From Urechis unicinctus (taxonomy: Eukaryota > Annelida > Polychaeta > Xenopneusta > Urechidae), in NCBI GenBank assembly GCA_034190875.2, contig CM067348.1:24106975-24170974 (forward strand): DNA of 64,000 bases, in the 5' to 3' direction. The translations under genes and the position numbers were made by a program. Shown here one piece after another: positions 1 to 11,844 of this stretch (positions are counted from its first letter, which is position 1; the number at the start of each line of letters is the position of its first letter). The notes under the pieces are model-generated. The model was given only the letters and a program-made list of their open reading frames with translations, was not told the origin of the DNA and searched no databases.

Positions 1-1293
1 AATTGCTTTCCTTAATATCGGACAATATGTAGCAATAACCATCAATAGATGGCGAGACATCGTACGAACCCGGGGCTTCGGGTCTCATCAACTCAGTGAG
101 GTCGTCACTTATACATGAGTCTGGTACACACACTCCTTGTCGGAACAGTACGTCGATCTGCAAACCCCACAGACATCACCGATACAAAATTAAATTTAAT
201 GGCGATAATGTGCATCTCGACAAATACGTTAAACATGAATACGAAATCGTTTACTCAAGGATATCAGATATTTCGGGAGCTCGGATGATTGGTATGCACT
301 ATTGTGACAATACGTGGAGAACAAGAGTTGCATACCTCCGTTATAGGCGGGACCAAGCTGGAACTGTAGCAGTATTTCCCCTTAAAGTCGTGAACATAGG
401 TATCATTTTCCATCGTGGTCTGCCAGTAAGTGGGGGCAACTCTAACACATTCGTCAAAGCTGCCGATCCATTGTAGCGAGCCATCCAGCATGCCAGCAAC
501 GATTTTCCCATTGGAATCGCTCACTACAAAGCAAGTATTTGAGAATAAACTGCGCTCTCCCTCAACAGGAGGTATGTGCAAGGGGCATATGTCTTGTAGG
601 GTTACGGTTATCATCAGTCAGGGCAGGGCGGGATATTAAGTATGTCAAAGGGTAGGATATATTTCTACATACTACCGCTCGAAACCAATATTACAACGGT
701 ATCCCTCCCTCCAGTTGTATGCAAATTAGGTCTGAGACTTCTTTAGCATCTGTGTGTATATCATCCCTACAAATCCGATTTGATTTTGTCACTCCATTCT
801 TGTTGGCTATATGGGGGTGTCAATGATGGCATAAAAAAATCGACCCCACCCCCGCGCAAATCCTCCCCACACAACCAGCAAACCACTGACCCCCCCCCCC
901 CCCCACCCTAAAAGAGAGGTGAGAGACAACCGCCCACCCCCCCCCACCCCCCCAATCAAGTCCCATCACTCCAGGTTTCCCGGACCACCCAGACATATAA
1001 ATAATGAACGTAAACATGCGGTGTTAATTGGCGATAATTCAATACTCACTTAGAAGAGCGAACTCGGCAGCCATGTCTTGACCAAGCATCAAGGTGTAGA
1101 GGTCTCGTTGACACAATGATGTAGCTTCCTCTGGCTTCTGCCCATTGAACCAACTCCGGATCTTATTAACAAATCGATCTATGTCAGAGTTATCTTTGGC
1201 AAACTGCATCAGTTTGGCATTTTGTCCCTGAGTATTTCTCAGCGAAACGGCCAAAATCACGATGCAGATGGATATCGCTCTGTCATATGGCAT
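1..1293 (-). CDS. NRF-6-like acyltransferase, left tandem copy, exons 1-3 only
   Basis: These are the N-terminal exons of a nose-resistant-to-fluoxetine type membrane acyltransferase; the rest lies left of the window. Exon 1 is 1293-1050: ATG at 1291-1293, a hydrophobic signal peptide (MPYDRAISICIVILAVS), donor A|GTGAGT. Exon 2 is 592-336, with donor GAG|GTATGC; it encodes the NRF-domain core with the SFDECVRV and GKYCYSS motifs. Exon 3 is 157-1 and encodes RQGVCVPDSC and DGYCYILSDIKES. Phases 1 and 0 agree across both junctions. An in-frame ATG further upstream (1344) was not chosen because the signal peptide begins at 1293. Relative to the right copy, exon 1 lacks ten codons (LDTRSEISAL) just before the conserved CQRDLYTLM. 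Family members are multipass membrane proteins with an extracellular or lumenal cysteine-rich NRF domain; the substrate is unknown. The exon chain is well supported; activity is not. Confidence 0.8.
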
Positions 1294-1860
1294 CTTGTCA
1301 GACTGCTGGGCGAAGCAAATATACGTAGCTTTTATATACCTCATTTAATTCATGGATGGTCATGAGGTGATGAGTCAATGAATTCGTCATTCGTCCGAGA
1401 GCAGACGACTGAAGTGAGGCACTCGGTGCAGGTAATTATGATCCACTGTCAAACGGGTTACAAGGTCACTAGTGGACGTCAAAGGGTCCCGTGAGGGCAC
1501 TGGACGGCGCGATGGGATCGAATGAGGTCACGGGGGACGTGTGTTAATGTCGTCCTTTAAAACAGTCAACCTGATTGAATTAAAGATTATAGTGTATAGG
1601 ACTGTTCTTGCAACATGAATGACGTAGATGTAATTGTCAAACATCAGATAAATGCCTCACTTTTGCTTCTCATAGCTTTTGGCAGCGTTACAGACAATGA
1701 CCCCTAATTACTTCGGCCCAATGATTAATTATAAGACAGCCGATCATTCGATAACCACTCTAACGTGAGTTTTGACTCCATTGTAGATAAGACGATTACA
1801 TAATTTGTCAATGTGCAAAGATAAGGCAATATTCTTGACATATGCCATAAGTGTCTGATA

Positions 1861-2061
<201 letters not shown>

Positions 2062-2469
2062 CTATGTAAGCTTGGGACAGGGCATCCATGTCACATGGAC
2101 GTACGTCATCATCATCATGCGCACTGGAGGTGCGTGCTGGCGCATGGAGTCACATGACCCGCCTGAAGTGCTTGACTCATGGGTGAACAACAGGGAGCTC
2201 AACTACCAATCAGCGACGAACAAGGAGCTCTCGTTTGATGGTTCCTTTTGTGTCAAGTTATACTTCAGAAAAGGGGAAAACTGTATCAACTATTTTTTCA
2301 TTTCTTCAGGAATGAATGAAAGATTAATCTAACTTGTTCGGTTCATTCTTTTGGTGCGATAAATTATATCAATACTTTTGGGATAGTTATTTTACGAATT
2401 CTGGAGTGAATAATTGCTGAGCAGGGGAATCCGCCAGCTTATGAACCATGAGAATGCAAAGCTGTTGAA

Positions 2470-2592
<123 letters not shown>

Positions 2593-2639
2593 GTTTTTAA
2601 GTATCTTCTCCATGAGCATGGTTAGTGCTTGAGAGCGAA

Positions 2640-3057
2640 TTCAAAAAAATATATTTTCGCAGTAGCGCCAACATTGATCCTTAATATTTCAGTTTTTGGA
2701 AAGACGATACGGTTGCAAGTCTGTTCGCGTGGTCGGATCACTACTAAGTATTCTTAACGCAGTGAGCCTATCCTTCATTTAGTCCCAGATATACCGAATA
2801 CCTTACATTACTCGTGGACATATGTACGACATTAAGTGAAGTTGTCCAAACATCATGACCCTTCGCCCTGATGCAATAAAAGACAAAATTGCCCTCACAT
2901 GAGGGGTGTGGAACAAAAATTGCACCGTACACCCCTATATAGCCCAGCCCCACCCCCTACCTCGGCAGATAAATAATAATAGTTCCTTCAACCAATGTTG
3001 CCTCTGCCAGAATTGTACGATATCTGCGCGAGGCTCGACGGTCTGTATGACGTCAGC
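2640..3057. other. Upstream flank of left NRF copy, no gene seen
   Basis: This stretch is nearly identical to 18,770-19,148. A short minus-strand frame (61 codons) is the same in both copies, but it shows no domain and is not called. Homology to the right copy breaks at about 3,030, where the right copy has 1.2 kb more. Confidence 0.5.
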
Positions 3058-3345
3058 AAAGAAGATGTTATTCCAAAAATAATTTAACCACTACATTTAC
3101 CAATAAAAAAACTGAGCAAATTGATTAAAATAAGATATAAAAGACAAGTTGTTTTAACCTTCCCGAGCACAGTTTTGAAATAAAAAGCTTCCTCTCTTGA
3201 CAAGAAGATGTTATTCCAAAAATCATTTAACTACTTCATTTACCAATAAAAAAACTCTGAACAAATTAATTAAATTAAGATATAAAAGACAAGTTGTTTT
3301 AACTTTCCCCGGACAAAGTTTTGAAGTAAAATCTTTCCTGACTAT
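3058..3345. repeat. Two-unit tandem duplication, 144-bp period
   Basis: Units start with AAGAAGATGTTATTCC at 3058 and 3202 and are AT-rich. The same two-unit structure with the same period recurs at 20,382 and 20,526, so it predates the segmental duplication. Confidence 0.88.
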
Positions 3346-4052
3346 GTCAGCATTGCGCTGCTGAACATTCCCACCGCCGTCCTCACCTTCGGATGTTGTT
3401 ACATCCAGGTCCAGGAATGTGACCCCCCTGGTTAGTGGAATGGTGGATTCCCCAAACCAGGTATGTCATTCTGATAACAATATGATATATATGTCTAACA
3501 GGTAGCTAGATCTAGATGCGAACAGTACGATCTGCGTCTGCTGACTACTGTGAATAACGGACACCTGTAAATAATGGACATTTGTTTAAAGTCGCAGCTG
3601 TTCAGTTTATTTAAGTGATAACAGAGTAGCCATGCCGATAACGAACATCTTTCGCTAATATGCAGCTGCCTATTACGGACACTTAAAGCAGGACTTTGAT
3701 AAGAAATTCGCCTAAATATTTATCACAAGAGGCTCTTGATTGCCATGATTTTTTCCCGTTAAACAATGGTGTTGCAGCACGCTATCGCTCTTCAGTTTGC
3801 CATGTAATACTCGTGAGTGTATTGGACAATGGCTGACTGAACTGAAGCTCATACAAAGTCTGCTTGTATTTGTCAAGACCATTTCGAAAACATCATCACC
3901 GATCAAAAAAACAACATTGCTCCTTATCTAATCTCGTTCTTTGGTAAGTTGCGAGAGTGTCAAGATTTAGAGCCAAGCAGAGCAACTAGCGGTTTGTGGT
4001 CAGTTTCTAGAGTGATTGAAGGTTAATCCTGTGATATAATTAGAAATATCTT
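3346..4052. other. Duplicated flank carrying a degraded THAP-like stretch
   Basis: This pairs with about 20,670-21,660. Plus-strand sequence at about 3790-3910 matches the right copy's interrupted THAP-like frame but lacks its start (see 21,351-21,560). No intact gene is seen. Confidence 0.45.
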
Positions 4053-4069
4053 TCACAAGCCCAAGCATA

Positions 4070-4245
4070 TACATATGCCGGGGTATGTTTTTTCGGCCTC
4101 CCAACGAGTTTTGTTGGGCCTCATATTTGTAGGACGGGGTATGCTTTTGCCATTTTCACCTTGTATGACGGGTACGGGTTTTTGAGATCCCGGGCCACAT
4201 CCCTGCTCAGGACAAGGCCAAGTGCCCCCTTCCAGGCTTAGGGAA
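4070..4245. repeat. Interspersed repeat (TGTACGACGGGTA type), copy 1
   Basis: It contains GGGGTATGTTTTTT, GGGCCTCATATTTGTA, GACGGGTACGGGTTTTTGAG and ACAAGGCCAAGTGCCCCC. These motifs recur in the same order at 58,690-58,925, showing one repeat family placed 54 kb apart. Confidence 0.8.
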
Positions 4246-4249
4246 TCCA

Positions 4250-5870
4250 TACGTGTTATGTTTTTCAATTGTCAATGCGATATCGTTGAATACATATCCC
4301 GCCTCTAAGTTAGGTAATGCCAAAAGATAATCATTGACAAAATGACACATATACTTAAATAATAAAATTCGGAAAGCAAAAGTTCGCTTGCGAAGAACCT
4401 TGTCTGTGCGTGCGCGCAGCAACCGATCTTGTCATTCAAAATAAACATGAACTTTTAAAAATTTGTCTAACCGGATGAAATCGCCTTTGACAAAATCTCA
4501 CACGTAAACTAACTCAACTTGTTAATAAACATTCATATATGTGAAAAATTATTCTTCATATGTACATTTGTGTAATTATCGTGTAAAATTGGAACTCTGT
4601 ATCGTTCATTGCGTGTACGGTTACGACCATCGCACAATTCAAACCGGCGGAACTCCAACTCTCCGGAAGTTAACATGTATTCGTCATGACATATTTTAGG
4701 TAACGTTATGATGACTAACACTACAATAACTAGAATCTCATGAAATTGAATAATTAAAATTATATTATATGTATTTAGATGGAGTATATACCTATGAATT
4801 AATCTAATGCCCAGCTTCACATGAAAGTACACCAAGAGGATTTTTCAATCACAAATCAACGCATTATTTACGTGGATAGATCATTGATTTTTCGCGTGTA
4901 AATATTTGTATGGAATCTACGTGGATTTGACGGAGATAATGGTGGATCCACCAATTGTCCACACCCTGCAGAACAATGAGAATCTAACAAGAAAACACAC
5001 GGTTGTGATAGGGTTCCATATAACCTTATATATTTGTCTGCATCTTTTAATTTGTTTGCAGATTGGTGGGTACATCGCTAAAGTAAGAGAGCATTTCAGA
5101 TAAGGCTTTATAGAAAAAGGTCTTGCCCAAGTGGTTATTTTGTACTCCAGCCTGCTCTCAATATAAATGCAGGGAAGAACGAACTATTTTCCTTTCTGAT
5201 CAATGGAACAGTTCTCACCTCAAATATTTCACAGATGTGCAAGAAATAGTTTACCACGCGGGGACCACTTATACGGACAATACATTAAAACCACATCTCA
5301 AGCAGAACAAATATCAGGTACCACAGGGATTAAAGGGGCTCTCATTAGCAATGTTTGATGTGCAGATGATTAGAAACACAACTCCTTGAGGGGTTCATTT
5401 GTCAGTGGGTAACGTTGGAGTCCAGGCTTGTGACTCGTAATTCGACAAACTGCGTGTCATTGTCAGTAAGCAGCTGAAGCATATTCCTCCCTCAGTATTA
5501 ATCAACTGATCATGCCATCTTATTAAGTAGTAGTTTAACATTTAAAGCGGAATTGCTATCGTCATTTATTTCATGAGAGGTGAACTCCACGTGTGTCCGA
5601 TGGATCTTGGATTAGTGCATGTACGATTCAGGTGACTACAGTTGGATCGACCAACAAATCGTCCAGCCATAGATTTGCGCCTTGATCTGACCTTTCCAAC
5701 AATGCCGTTGTTGACTGCAGCACCACATTAGGGATATCTTTTAGATTACTTTGTAATAAAAGGTCAAAAGGTCACCTGCTGTAGAGGGAGAATGGGAACG
5801 CGGGATTGATAATGAGAGCTTTCACAGTGGCTGTTTATCTGAACTACATTTATTTGAATTATCTGACCAA
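4250..5870. other. No gene recognised
   Basis: Only short frames without recognisable domains are present. The stretch lies downstream of the right NRF gene (its stop is at 5877-5879), so its right end may hold 3' UTR. No clear AATAAA was assigned. Confidence 0.4.
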
Positions 5871-5990
5871 GTAATATCAATGTCTTGGAATAAGAACTCG
5901 TTCCAGTAATAAAGTGAGTACTTCGAAAATGAGGCTGAACACAAAAGAGAGGACGCATGTGTAGAAGAGGATTGCTCCATAGTAGATAAT

Positions 5991-6440
5991 CTACACACAG
6001 TACACAATAATGTACACACAGTACACAACATCCAGTATACGATAATCTTCATACAATACACGACAAATGTACACACAAGTACACATTACAATCTACACAC
6101 AGTACAAATAATGTACACAGTAAACAATGATCTACACATAGTACACGTACACACAGAACCACAAAAGTGTACACGGTAATCTTCACACAATACACGACAA
6201 TCTACACACACAATACACACAATCTACACACAGTACACGGTAATGTACGCACAGAACATGGAAACCGACATACAGTAATGGTAATGAACACAGTACCCAA
6301 TAATGTACACACAATACACAATTGTACATGTTCACATCGAACATGCCACAATGTACACACATCACACAATAATGTACACTTCATACACATACACGCTAAC
6401 CTGAACAAGAAAGTACGCGATTGTCTACACGCAGTACACG
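5991..6440 (+). repeat. GTACACA minisatellite (about 21-bp unit)
   Basis: A degenerate unit close to TAATGTACACACAGTACACAA repeats for about 450 bp. It starts exactly at the acceptor of the last NRF exon (AG at 5991-5992 on the minus strand), so it forms the end of the last intron. The same unit flanks the last-exon relics near 36.65 and 43.43 kb. Confidence 0.85.
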
Positions 6441-6589
6441 GTTATCTACTCCAAAAAAATATACGTACAGCAAACAAAAGTGTCGAAGGTATGATAAACA
6501 CAAAAGTAATTGAAAAGAAACGGTGTCGAAGGTTTTCTTCCAACAACAAAACGGAATAACCAAAGTAGCGTCGTTCTGATTAAATATCC

Positions 6590-7170
6590 ATCTACACACA
6601 CTCTCACAATCGCCCAACAACCCATCAAAACCACACCCGTCCATCTCACTCACACTTAACCCCTTGACTACCACACCCACACCTCTCACTCACACACACA
6701 AATGTTGACTAACCAAAAGCATAGAAATGCACCTATAAGGTTTTCTTCCAATAAAAATGAATGACATTATTATTATTATTATTGACTACCACACCCATCC
6801 CTCTCACTCACATACAACCCCTTGACTACCACACCCATCCCTTTCACTCACACTCAACCCCTTGACTACCACACCCATCCCTTTCACTCACACACAACCC
6901 CTTGACTACCGCACCCATCCCTCTCACTCACACAGAGCCCCTTGACTACCACATCCATCCCTTTCACTCACACTTAACAACCTTGACTACCACACCCATC
7001 CCTCTCACTCTTACACAACACCTTGACTACCACACCCATCCCTTTCATCACACTTAACTCCTTGACTACCACACCCATCCCTCTCCCTCACACACACACA
7101 CAACCCCTAGTCTACCACACCCATCCCTCTCACTCACACACAACCCCTTGACTACCCCATCCATCTCTGA
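6590..7170 (+). repeat. 40-bp minisatellite
   Basis: A unit of exactly 40 bp in its core (CTTGACTACC at 6821, 6861, 6901 and 6941) continues with ACACCCATCCCT and TCACTCACAC. It spans roughly fourteen units within the last intron of the NRF gene. Confidence 0.9.
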
Positions 7171-7780
7171 CAGTCAAACACAGCTACACCTAGATCACAT
7201 CCAGCTAAAATCACACACACCCACCCCTCTCATCATGCCAACAGCCCCCTTAAACCAATACAGCTTCACAAAAACCATGCTACCCAGGTCCACTCAATCA
7301 CACCCAGTTCGCCCCCACCCATCTTACTCACAGTCAACACAGCTCACAACCCTCCTCTACGCAAAAACAACCCCGCTCTGCACCATGCATACCCTGTTCC
7401 TTAGCTCGACAAACATGCTACCCAGCTCCACACATTCACACCCAGTTCCATGCAAATCACACCCTGCTCCACACAATCACACCAACTTCCACGCAATCAC
7501 AACCCGCTCCACAGAATCATACCCTGTTCCTTACAAACACATCCAGCTCCACCCAATCACAATTAGCTTCTCACAATTACACCCACCTCCTCACAATCAC
7601 ACCCAGCACAACACAATCACATCCCACTCCAAACGATCACACCCACCTGATCACAATACCCCTCAACTTCCCACTATAACACCCACCTACCCTCTATCAC
7701 ACCCAACTATGCACAATCACAACATGCTTCACACAATCACACACAGCACCCACAATCACACCCAGCTCAACACAAAGACA
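7171..7780 (+). repeat. About 20-bp ACAATCACACCCAGCTCC minisatellite
   Basis: Degenerate units of about 19-22 bp, such as CACAATCACACCCAGCTCCA, fill the stretch up to the donor of NRF exon 11 (7783-7788). The long plus-strand frame through it is a product of the repeat and is not called a gene. Confidence 0.85.
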
Positions 7781-9291
7781 CATCTCACCATTGTCAGTTC
7801 ATCCACATAGACAAGTCGCTTGCCGGCGTAGTAGAAGTAATAGAGCAGTATGGGATGAATAAGGTAGCCAAATAGGTTAACTTTCCCAGCGGGACGAACA
7901 CCTTCCACGAGAGAAAGGTGTTGATGAACGCTACAAGCAGACGACACAAATCAAAGCTCTTACGATAGGATTTATCTGGGCCAATCGTGGTATGATACAT
8001 TGTAGTCGCAAGCCTCTTAAGAATGAATTTATAATCAAATAATCAAGATCATATAGTAAATTGGTTCATTTTCAAATATATGTTGATGGTGACGTAGAAG
8101 GAAGAATACCGCCATATCCGGAACAGCAAGCAAATATCATCCAGGCTACAGCGGCAGCAAATAAAGGTCGACGGATGGTGAAGAAAAACACGTGTAAACC
8201 TAAACTCCAGTATCCATTACATTCTTCACAGCGCCATTGGCGTTGGAAGTTACCATACACTGATGCCGTAAAGAAAACGATAGCTTAAATCCAACCCAGT
8301 GCAATAATAGTCTGTTCAGACAGAAAAAAGCAGCTGCCTTAAGACGATTATCTCATTAAAAGTGCCGCATCGAAGGAATGTAAGGTCAGAATAGCGTTAA
8401 ACGGTACGCAAATATCAGAGCGCTATATGATGTCTACAACCATGAGAGATGTATGATGAAATAGGAATTGATAGAATTGAGCAATTATGACGTATCATGA
8501 TGATAGGAATAATATTTAAAAAAACCAATAAGAAGGTATAATTACCCAATGGATTTTTGCCTTGCATTTGGTTCTATACATAATGTGGCCAGTTAGTATT
8601 CCTATAGCATAAGACCCAAATCGATACCATGGTTTGACATACAGGTCAACAATACCATCCATGTTGCCTATTTCAACCTGGCTAGAAGAAACCCAATATA
8701 TTCATTAGCATCTGTGAAAAACTAACAGAAACGCAATGAAATAAGGTCCGGTATTCTTACAGATATCACGTACTGTGTAATGTAGCCTGTTGCCGCTATA
8801 TGGCCAGCGAATCCTGCAGCCAGAAGCGGGATTCCAATCTTTGGCCATCTAAAGATGATAATTTATAATCGCTTTGACAAATGTTACATAATTCGGAGTT
8901 GATATACATCGCATCAACGTGGTGATTTGATAACAATGCGCCTATGCGTTATAGACTACGGCTTCCGTGCGATGGAATTAAGTTTGAGCCTTATGTTTTC
9001 AACTTACAAGCGCTATTCACTGCCATTATACATCCATATCGCGATGTTTGACATCCATTTGTTTTTCTCCTGTAAAATAAGCTTTTGTAGCCCAGAAGCC
9101 AGATGATATACTATTTGCTTTGGACAGAGAGTTGTTGTTCGGGGGATGGACGCCGAATGGAAATCACACTATGCCACTCACCTGTAGAGGAAAAATACTA
9201 AGAGTGGGGCAGTTACGTAGAACTGGAAGTCATTAGCCAGATACCATGTCCACCCCATGCACTGTACACACAGACAACACACGCATACATA

Positions 9292-9980
9292 ATGTCATCA
9301 AATCTAATTCGCATTTCAGAAACGTTGATAGAGGCCAGACAGTCAGAACATCCAGACATGAGGATACAAAAGGCAGAAGACCTGCTCGATTGTCTCGCGA
9401 AATGTCTCACTCACTCAACTTTCTTTCGAGAAGCAAGAGAGGACTTTTACAATGTCAGACAGACCATGTGAAAACACAACAACTTTCTACAGCAGATTAT
9501 TAGAACTAATTCGATTAGCAGACTTCCCAGAGCAGTCTGACTTCCTGATCGTAGACAAGCTCATCCATGGGTGCACCATTGCTGAGTGCAAACGCAAACT
9601 AATGTCACGAGGGAAATATGTTACTGTTAAAGACTGTCTAGACCTAATACGCCAGTATGAGGCGGTAGACGTCACAATGAAACATCTAAGTGAGTCATGC
9701 CAGATTAATGCAACAAACTCAAGAGACCCAACTAAACAGTCCCAGCGAAATGGCCAGAAAAGCAAGATGAGGTCCAAACCAACAGCCTTGAAGCCAGATG
9801 CTGATAGGAAGAAAAAGTGTGCTTGGTGTGGTGGCAGTCCACATTCCTATGACGAATGCCCAGCTAAAGGGATGAAGTGCAATTTTTGATACAAGAGGGG
9901 CCATTTTGAGAGAGCATGCAAATTCAAGCAAAAATGCAAAGGCAAGCCCAAAACCCAGAATGAGATACAGACGTCGGAGA
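9292..9980 (+). pseudogene. gag: Gag remnant with zinc knuckles (Gypsy element)
   Basis: The first reading segment starts at 9292 and stops at 9469-9471; the homologous continuation reads from 9452 in another frame, so there is one frameshift. A basic stretch precedes a first zinc knuckle (CAWCGGSPHSYDEC, about 9820-9859) and a second one ending GHFERAC. A TGA at 9887-9889 falls where the second knuckle should have its second cysteine, cutting the frame. Sequence after the stop continues in the same frame with an acidic, serine-rich linker (SETDSSDDD). Confidence 0.75.
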
Positions 9981-10109
9981 CTGATTCCAGTGATGATGAC
10001 CGTGGATCTGCATATGATGTTGGTGTTGTCTCTGTCAATAGTGTAGATAGCAAGACTAGAGAGATTCTCGCTGATGTTAAATTTCACACACCGACTCCAG
10101 CTGTACTTA

Positions 10110-10200
10110 AGGCAAGGTTGACACAGGTGCATGGTGACGTGCATGCCATTGTTGATGTTTGAAGATATTGGGCTGTATCGCAATGATCACTCAATGATAT
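10110..10200 (+). pseudogene. Aspartic protease remnant of the Gypsy element
   Basis: A DTGA-type active site is encoded at 10120-10131 (GAC ACA GGT GCA). This is a different frame from both the upstream gag and the downstream RT frame. About 20 bases later the protease homology continues in a third frame (MPLLMFEDIGLYRND), before the RT frame opens with INCGELTVKA at 10200. At least two small indels have hit this domain. Confidence 0.55.
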
Positions 10201-11806
10201 GATAAACTGTGGTGAGCTGACAGTCAAGGCTACCTGTAATAAACACACGGATAAGGTCAAGATTATGGTTACTGAACTTGGCAGCGAACTTATCCTGGGG
10301 CTTGATTTCTGCAAACTTTTCAAGCTAGTGGATGTAGCTAAAACTTGTATCCAAAGCAACGTAAACATGGATCGGAACATTGAAGCTGTTCATATCACTG
10401 AAGAGAGTGAAGTCAATTACATATTCCTTCAGCAGAAATGGAAGAAACACCTTCCACTGGGGAAGAAAACAGGCGATCCACTCAATGACCTGAAGGTCAT
10501 TTTTCCTGAAACATTCGACGGAACAGTCGGCCTATTTGAAGGTGAGTTTGAACTTAAGTTATCACCAGGGGCCAAACCTGTCCAGTTACCTCCTCGTGCC
10601 GTCGCTCTAAGTGTATTACCCAAGCTCAAACAAGAGTTGGACAAGATGGAAAAAGAAGGCATTATCAAACCCTGCCCTGAAACGACCAACTGGGTCCACA
10701 ACCTCGTCATCGTCTCCAAGAAAAATGGTGACATTCGAATCTGCCTGGATCCGAAAAATCTCAACCGATACCTCATTCGGATTGTGCACTACACAGCCTC
10801 TTGGGAAGATGCACAGCATAGCTTCAGTAAAGGGCAATACTTCTCCACACTTGATGCGAAAAGCGGTTACTGGACCAAAAACCTCGGCGACAAAAGCCAG
10901 CTTCTCACTGCATTTAACACGCCGTTCAAGAAGTATTGTTTTGTCAGGTTACCTTTTGGATTGTCAGTGTCCTCTGAAATATTTTGTGAACAGATGAACA
11001 AGGCTATAGCAGGTATTCCTGGCACATTCCCATGTGCTGATGACATTAAGGTTCAAGGGTCCACGGAAGAGCGGCACGACATACACCTCCTTGAAACCAT
11101 TAGCAAAGCTTGCACTGCAGGGATCAAATTCAATCCTGACAAATGTCGAATCAAAAGACAGAAAATTGAATACTTTGGGCGTGTAATTTCCCCACAAGGT
11201 GTTGAGCCATGTCCGAAGAAAGTGAAAGCCATCCTGGAATTGCAACCTCCAGAAAATAAACAGGAACTTCAAAGTTTCCTCGGCTCAGTCAACTTCATGG
11301 CAACTCACATTCCCAATTTGTCCAAGAGAACGTTCATGATGCGAAGTCTTATGAAAAAAGACGTTCACTTTGTGTGGACAGGGGACATGCAACAGGAATT
11401 TGACACCATCAAACAGGCCCTTGCACGCGCCACTCAACTCACACACTTTGACACCAGCAAACCAACCATTATAGAAACTGATGCTTCTCTGAAAGGTTTG
11501 GGTGCTGTGCTCATTCAAGACGGCAGACCTATGAAGTTCGTCAGCAAATCACTCACAAAGACAGAATCTGACTACTCGAATATTAAAAGAGAGCTCCTGG
11601 CAGTTCTGTTCGCTTGTGAGAAGCTTCATGTTTATGTGTTTGGCAGACTAGTCACAATACACACTGACCACAAGCCAAGTCGATTCTCCGGAAACCGATC
11701 AGCCTTGCCCAGCCTTCAGCGAATGCTGCTGAGGTTGAAGATATATAATCTTCAAGTTAAGTTTGTGGGAGCAAAGAGTGTTCTATTGGCAGACACTCCA
11801 GACTAG
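10199..11806 (+). CDS. pol: Reverse transcriptase-RNase H segment of Gypsy pol
   Basis: This is an open frame of 535 codons. Its first part is the C-terminal end of the protease (SELILGLDFCK). RT motifs follow: LPPRAV, a KMEKEGII turn, VIVSKKNGDIRICLDPKNLN, FSTLDAKSGYW and VRLPFGLSVSSEIF. The catalytic box is PCADDIKV, where most Gypsy elements have Y-x-D-D. The thumb contains YFGRVISPQGVEPCP and LQSFLGSVNF. RNase H supplies TDASLKGLGAVL, KRELLAVLFACEK and IHTDHKPS, which hold the D, E and D of the active site. The frame closes with TAG at 11804-11806, before integrase. It is a transposon gene, not a host gene. Confidence 0.9.
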   Translation: MINCGELTVKATCNKHTDKVKIMVTELGSELILGLDFCKLFKLVDVAKTCIQSNVNMDRNIEAVHITEESEVNYIFLQQKWKKHLPLGKKTGDPLNDLKVIFPETFDGTVGLFEGEFELKLSPGAKPVQLPPRAVALSVLPKLKQELDKMEKEGIIKPCPETTNWVHNLVIVSKKNGDIRICLDPKNLNRYLIRIVHYTASWEDAQHSFSKGQYFSTLDAKSGYWTKNLGDKSQLLTAFNTPFKKYCFVRLPFGLSVSSEIFCEQMNKAIAGIPGTFPCADDIKVQGSTEERHDIHLLETISKACTAGIKFNPDKCRIKRQKIEYFGRVISPQGVEPCPKKVKAILELQPPENKQELQSFLGSVNFMATHIPNLSKRTFMMRSLMKKDVHFVWTGDMQQEFDTIKQALARATQLTHFDTSKPTIIETDASLKGLGAVLIQDGRPMKFVSKSLTKTESDYSNIKRELLAVLFACEKLHVYVFGRLVTIHTDHKPSRFSGNRSALPSLQRMLLRLKIYNLQVKFVGAKSVLLADTPD

Positions 11807-11844
11807 TCTAACCAGGAACTCATCCTGCCATCGCCAATCTTGAT

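Noticed and set aside
820-1017. Glycine-rich minus-strand frame
   Set aside because: It comes from poly-C runs within NRF intron 1, which differ in length between duplicates.
5123-5389. 88-codon plus-strand frame
   Set aside because: No recognisable motif, no splice support and no second copy; not enough to call.
7148-7810. 220-codon plus-strand frame rich in His, Pro, Thr and Ser
   Set aside because: It coincides with the 20-bp minisatellite and runs antisense across the NRF exon 11 donor.
9000-9080. Possible extra NRF exon (TTTTACAG then GAGAAAAACAAATGG)
   Set aside because: Direct joining of 9,182 to 8,848 gives an unbroken family sequence (FFLYRWPKIGI), whereas including this piece adds unrelated residues.
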